49,636 nucleotides of DNA, taken from contig JANXML010000110.1 in NCBI GenBank assembly GCA_025354645.1, positions 1 through 49,636 on the forward strand, written 5' to 3'. This stretch comes from Arcicella sp. (lineage in GTDB: Bacteria > Bacteroidota > Bacteroidia > Cytophagales > Spirosomataceae). A program made the position numbers and the translations under genes. The notes beneath the pieces were generated by a model, which was given only the letters and a program-made list of their open reading frames with translations, had not been told where the DNA came from and did no database searches. This document shows, piece after piece, positions 48,588-49,636 of this stretch (the stretch's first letter is position 1; each line of letters starts with the position of its first letter).

Positions 48588-49636
48588 ATGATGATGCAAA
48601 AATTACTACTACTTTCTTTCCTTTTTCTTTCTATTTTTAATCTTACTGCACAAACCAGCCCTAAACGAGGAATTATTAAAGGACATTTAATTGACTTAGT
48701 TTCGGGCGAAGGACTCATTGGAGCAAACGTATTAGTAGATGGTTTGACTTTGGGAGCCGCTACTGATGTTGAGGGTAATTATACCATTAACAACGTTCCA
48801 GTTGGCACCTACAACCTTACCGTTACGTGCATTAGCTACAAAAACACTAAAATTCAGAATGTAATTATCGAGCAAGATAAGGTTACGCTTCTGAATTCAA
48901 CGGTTGAAAGTAGTGTTCAGGCATTGGGAGAAATTGTGGTGAAAGGCACTCGAAAAACCAATACGGAAATGGCTTTGATTTCACAAATCAAAGAAGCCAA
49001 AATGGTGGTAAGCGGCATCTCAGCGGAGCAAATTTTGAAATCACAAGACCGTGATGCTGCGGAAGTAGTACGAAGAATTCCAGGCGTAACAATTGTGGAT
49101 AATCGTTTTATCAATATTCGTGGTTTGAATGAACGCTACAACACAGTTTGGCTAAATGATGCCGTTGCTCCGAGTTCTGAAACCGACCGCAAATCTTTCT
49201 CCTTTGATATTGTTCCCAGTAATTTATTGGATAGAATTTTAATCTTCAAAACCCCTTCTGCTGAACTCCCAGGTGATTTTGCGGGTGGTATGGTGAAAGT
49301 TTATACCCGTAAACCAAATTACACCGAAGAATCTTTTAACATCAGTTTAACCGCTGGTTTTCGTCAAGGAACTACTTTTCAGGATTTTACTTCCGACAAA
49401 TCGTATAATTCAGACTGGACAGGTTTTGGTTATCAAGACCGCCTTTTGCCCACCGCAACGCCCGACGGTAATGGTGTAATTCCAGTGGCACAAGCCAAAG
49501 CATTTTCTAATAATTATGCTCTTTCAAAATCTTCGGCTCTCCCCGATAGAAGGATGAATTTGAGTTATTTGAGGGGTTTTAAAATAGGAGAAATCTCAAT
49601 GGGGAGTTTGTCGGCAATTAGTTATTCAAATACCTT
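48588..49636 (+). CDS. TonB-dependent receptor with carboxypeptidase-regulatory-like N-domain, truncated by window end
   Basis: Absent from the ORF track because no stop is reached. 'MMMQKLLLLSFLFLSIFNLTAQTSPKRGIIKGHLIDLVSGEGLIGANVLVDG...', plug 'DAAEVVRRIPGVTIVDNRFINIRGLNERYNTVWLNDAVAPS', 'LPGDFAGGMVKVYTRKPNY'. Confidence 0.92.
   Translation, partial: MMMQKLLLLSFLFLSIFNLTAQTSPKRGIIKGHLIDLVSGEGLIGANVLVDGLTLGAATDVEGNYTINNVPVGTYNLTVTCISYKNTKIQNVIIEQDKVTLLNSTVESSVQALGEIVVKGTRKTNTEMALISQIKEAKMVVSGISAEQILKSQDRDAAEVVRRIPGVTIVDNRFINIRGLNERYNTVWLNDAVAPSSETDRKSFSFDIVPSNLLDRILIFKTPSAELPGDFAGGMVKVYTRKPNYTEESFNISLTAGFRQGTTFQDFTSDKSYNSDWTGFGYQDRLLPTATPDGNGVIPVAQAKAFSNNYALSKSSALPDRRMNLSYLRGFKIGEISMGSLSAISYSNT

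Noticed and set aside
48917-49114. Minus-strand 65-aa ORF at window end
   Set aside because: Antisense to the TonB-dependent receptor plug domain, which is the real coding frame although missing from the ORF track.

Overview
49.6-kb window of a low-GC Bacteroidota chromosome, most likely Cytophagales-like (inferred from SusC/SusD pairs, a T9SS-type C-terminal domain, a TAnnTTTG promoter element and lineage-typical families). From left to right it holds: the 3' part of a large Ig-like repeat surface protein with a 660-bp higher-order repeat; a small lipoprotein; a decayed transposase; a minus-strand block with acyl-CoA synthetase, SCP2 protein, a broken aromatic-ring hydroxylase/VOC pair, a Crp-like regulator and a LytTR regulator; a minus-strand lipoprotein/OmpA/lipoprotein envelope operon; a minus-strand cluster of two-component system, leaderless subtilase-like protein, small protein and multi-TM protein; an ECF sigma/FecR-controlled polysaccharide utilization locus (SusC/D, clan-A-like GH with T9SS tail, GH106 rhamnosidase split by an in-frame amber, CE7 esterase); a LacI regulator fused to an InsA-like zinc ribbon; a second PUL (frameshifted SusC, SusD, SSS symporter, GH2, FAD oxidoreductase, aldo/keto reductase, AraC); and the start of a TonB-dependent receptor behind an 11-bp-periodic Pho-box-like operator. 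The best candidates for something undescribed are (1) the HK-RR-subtilase-small protein-6/7TM cluster with a shared operator-like motif, (2) the 11-bp phased TAACAT array, (3) the zinc ribbon-LacI fusion, and (4) a ~110-bp MITE-like inverted repeat. Several genes carry single lesions (nonsense or frameshift), pointing to PUL decay or sequence error. No tRNA, rRNA or CRISPR was recognised. All family calls come from reading motifs by eye; no searches were run.
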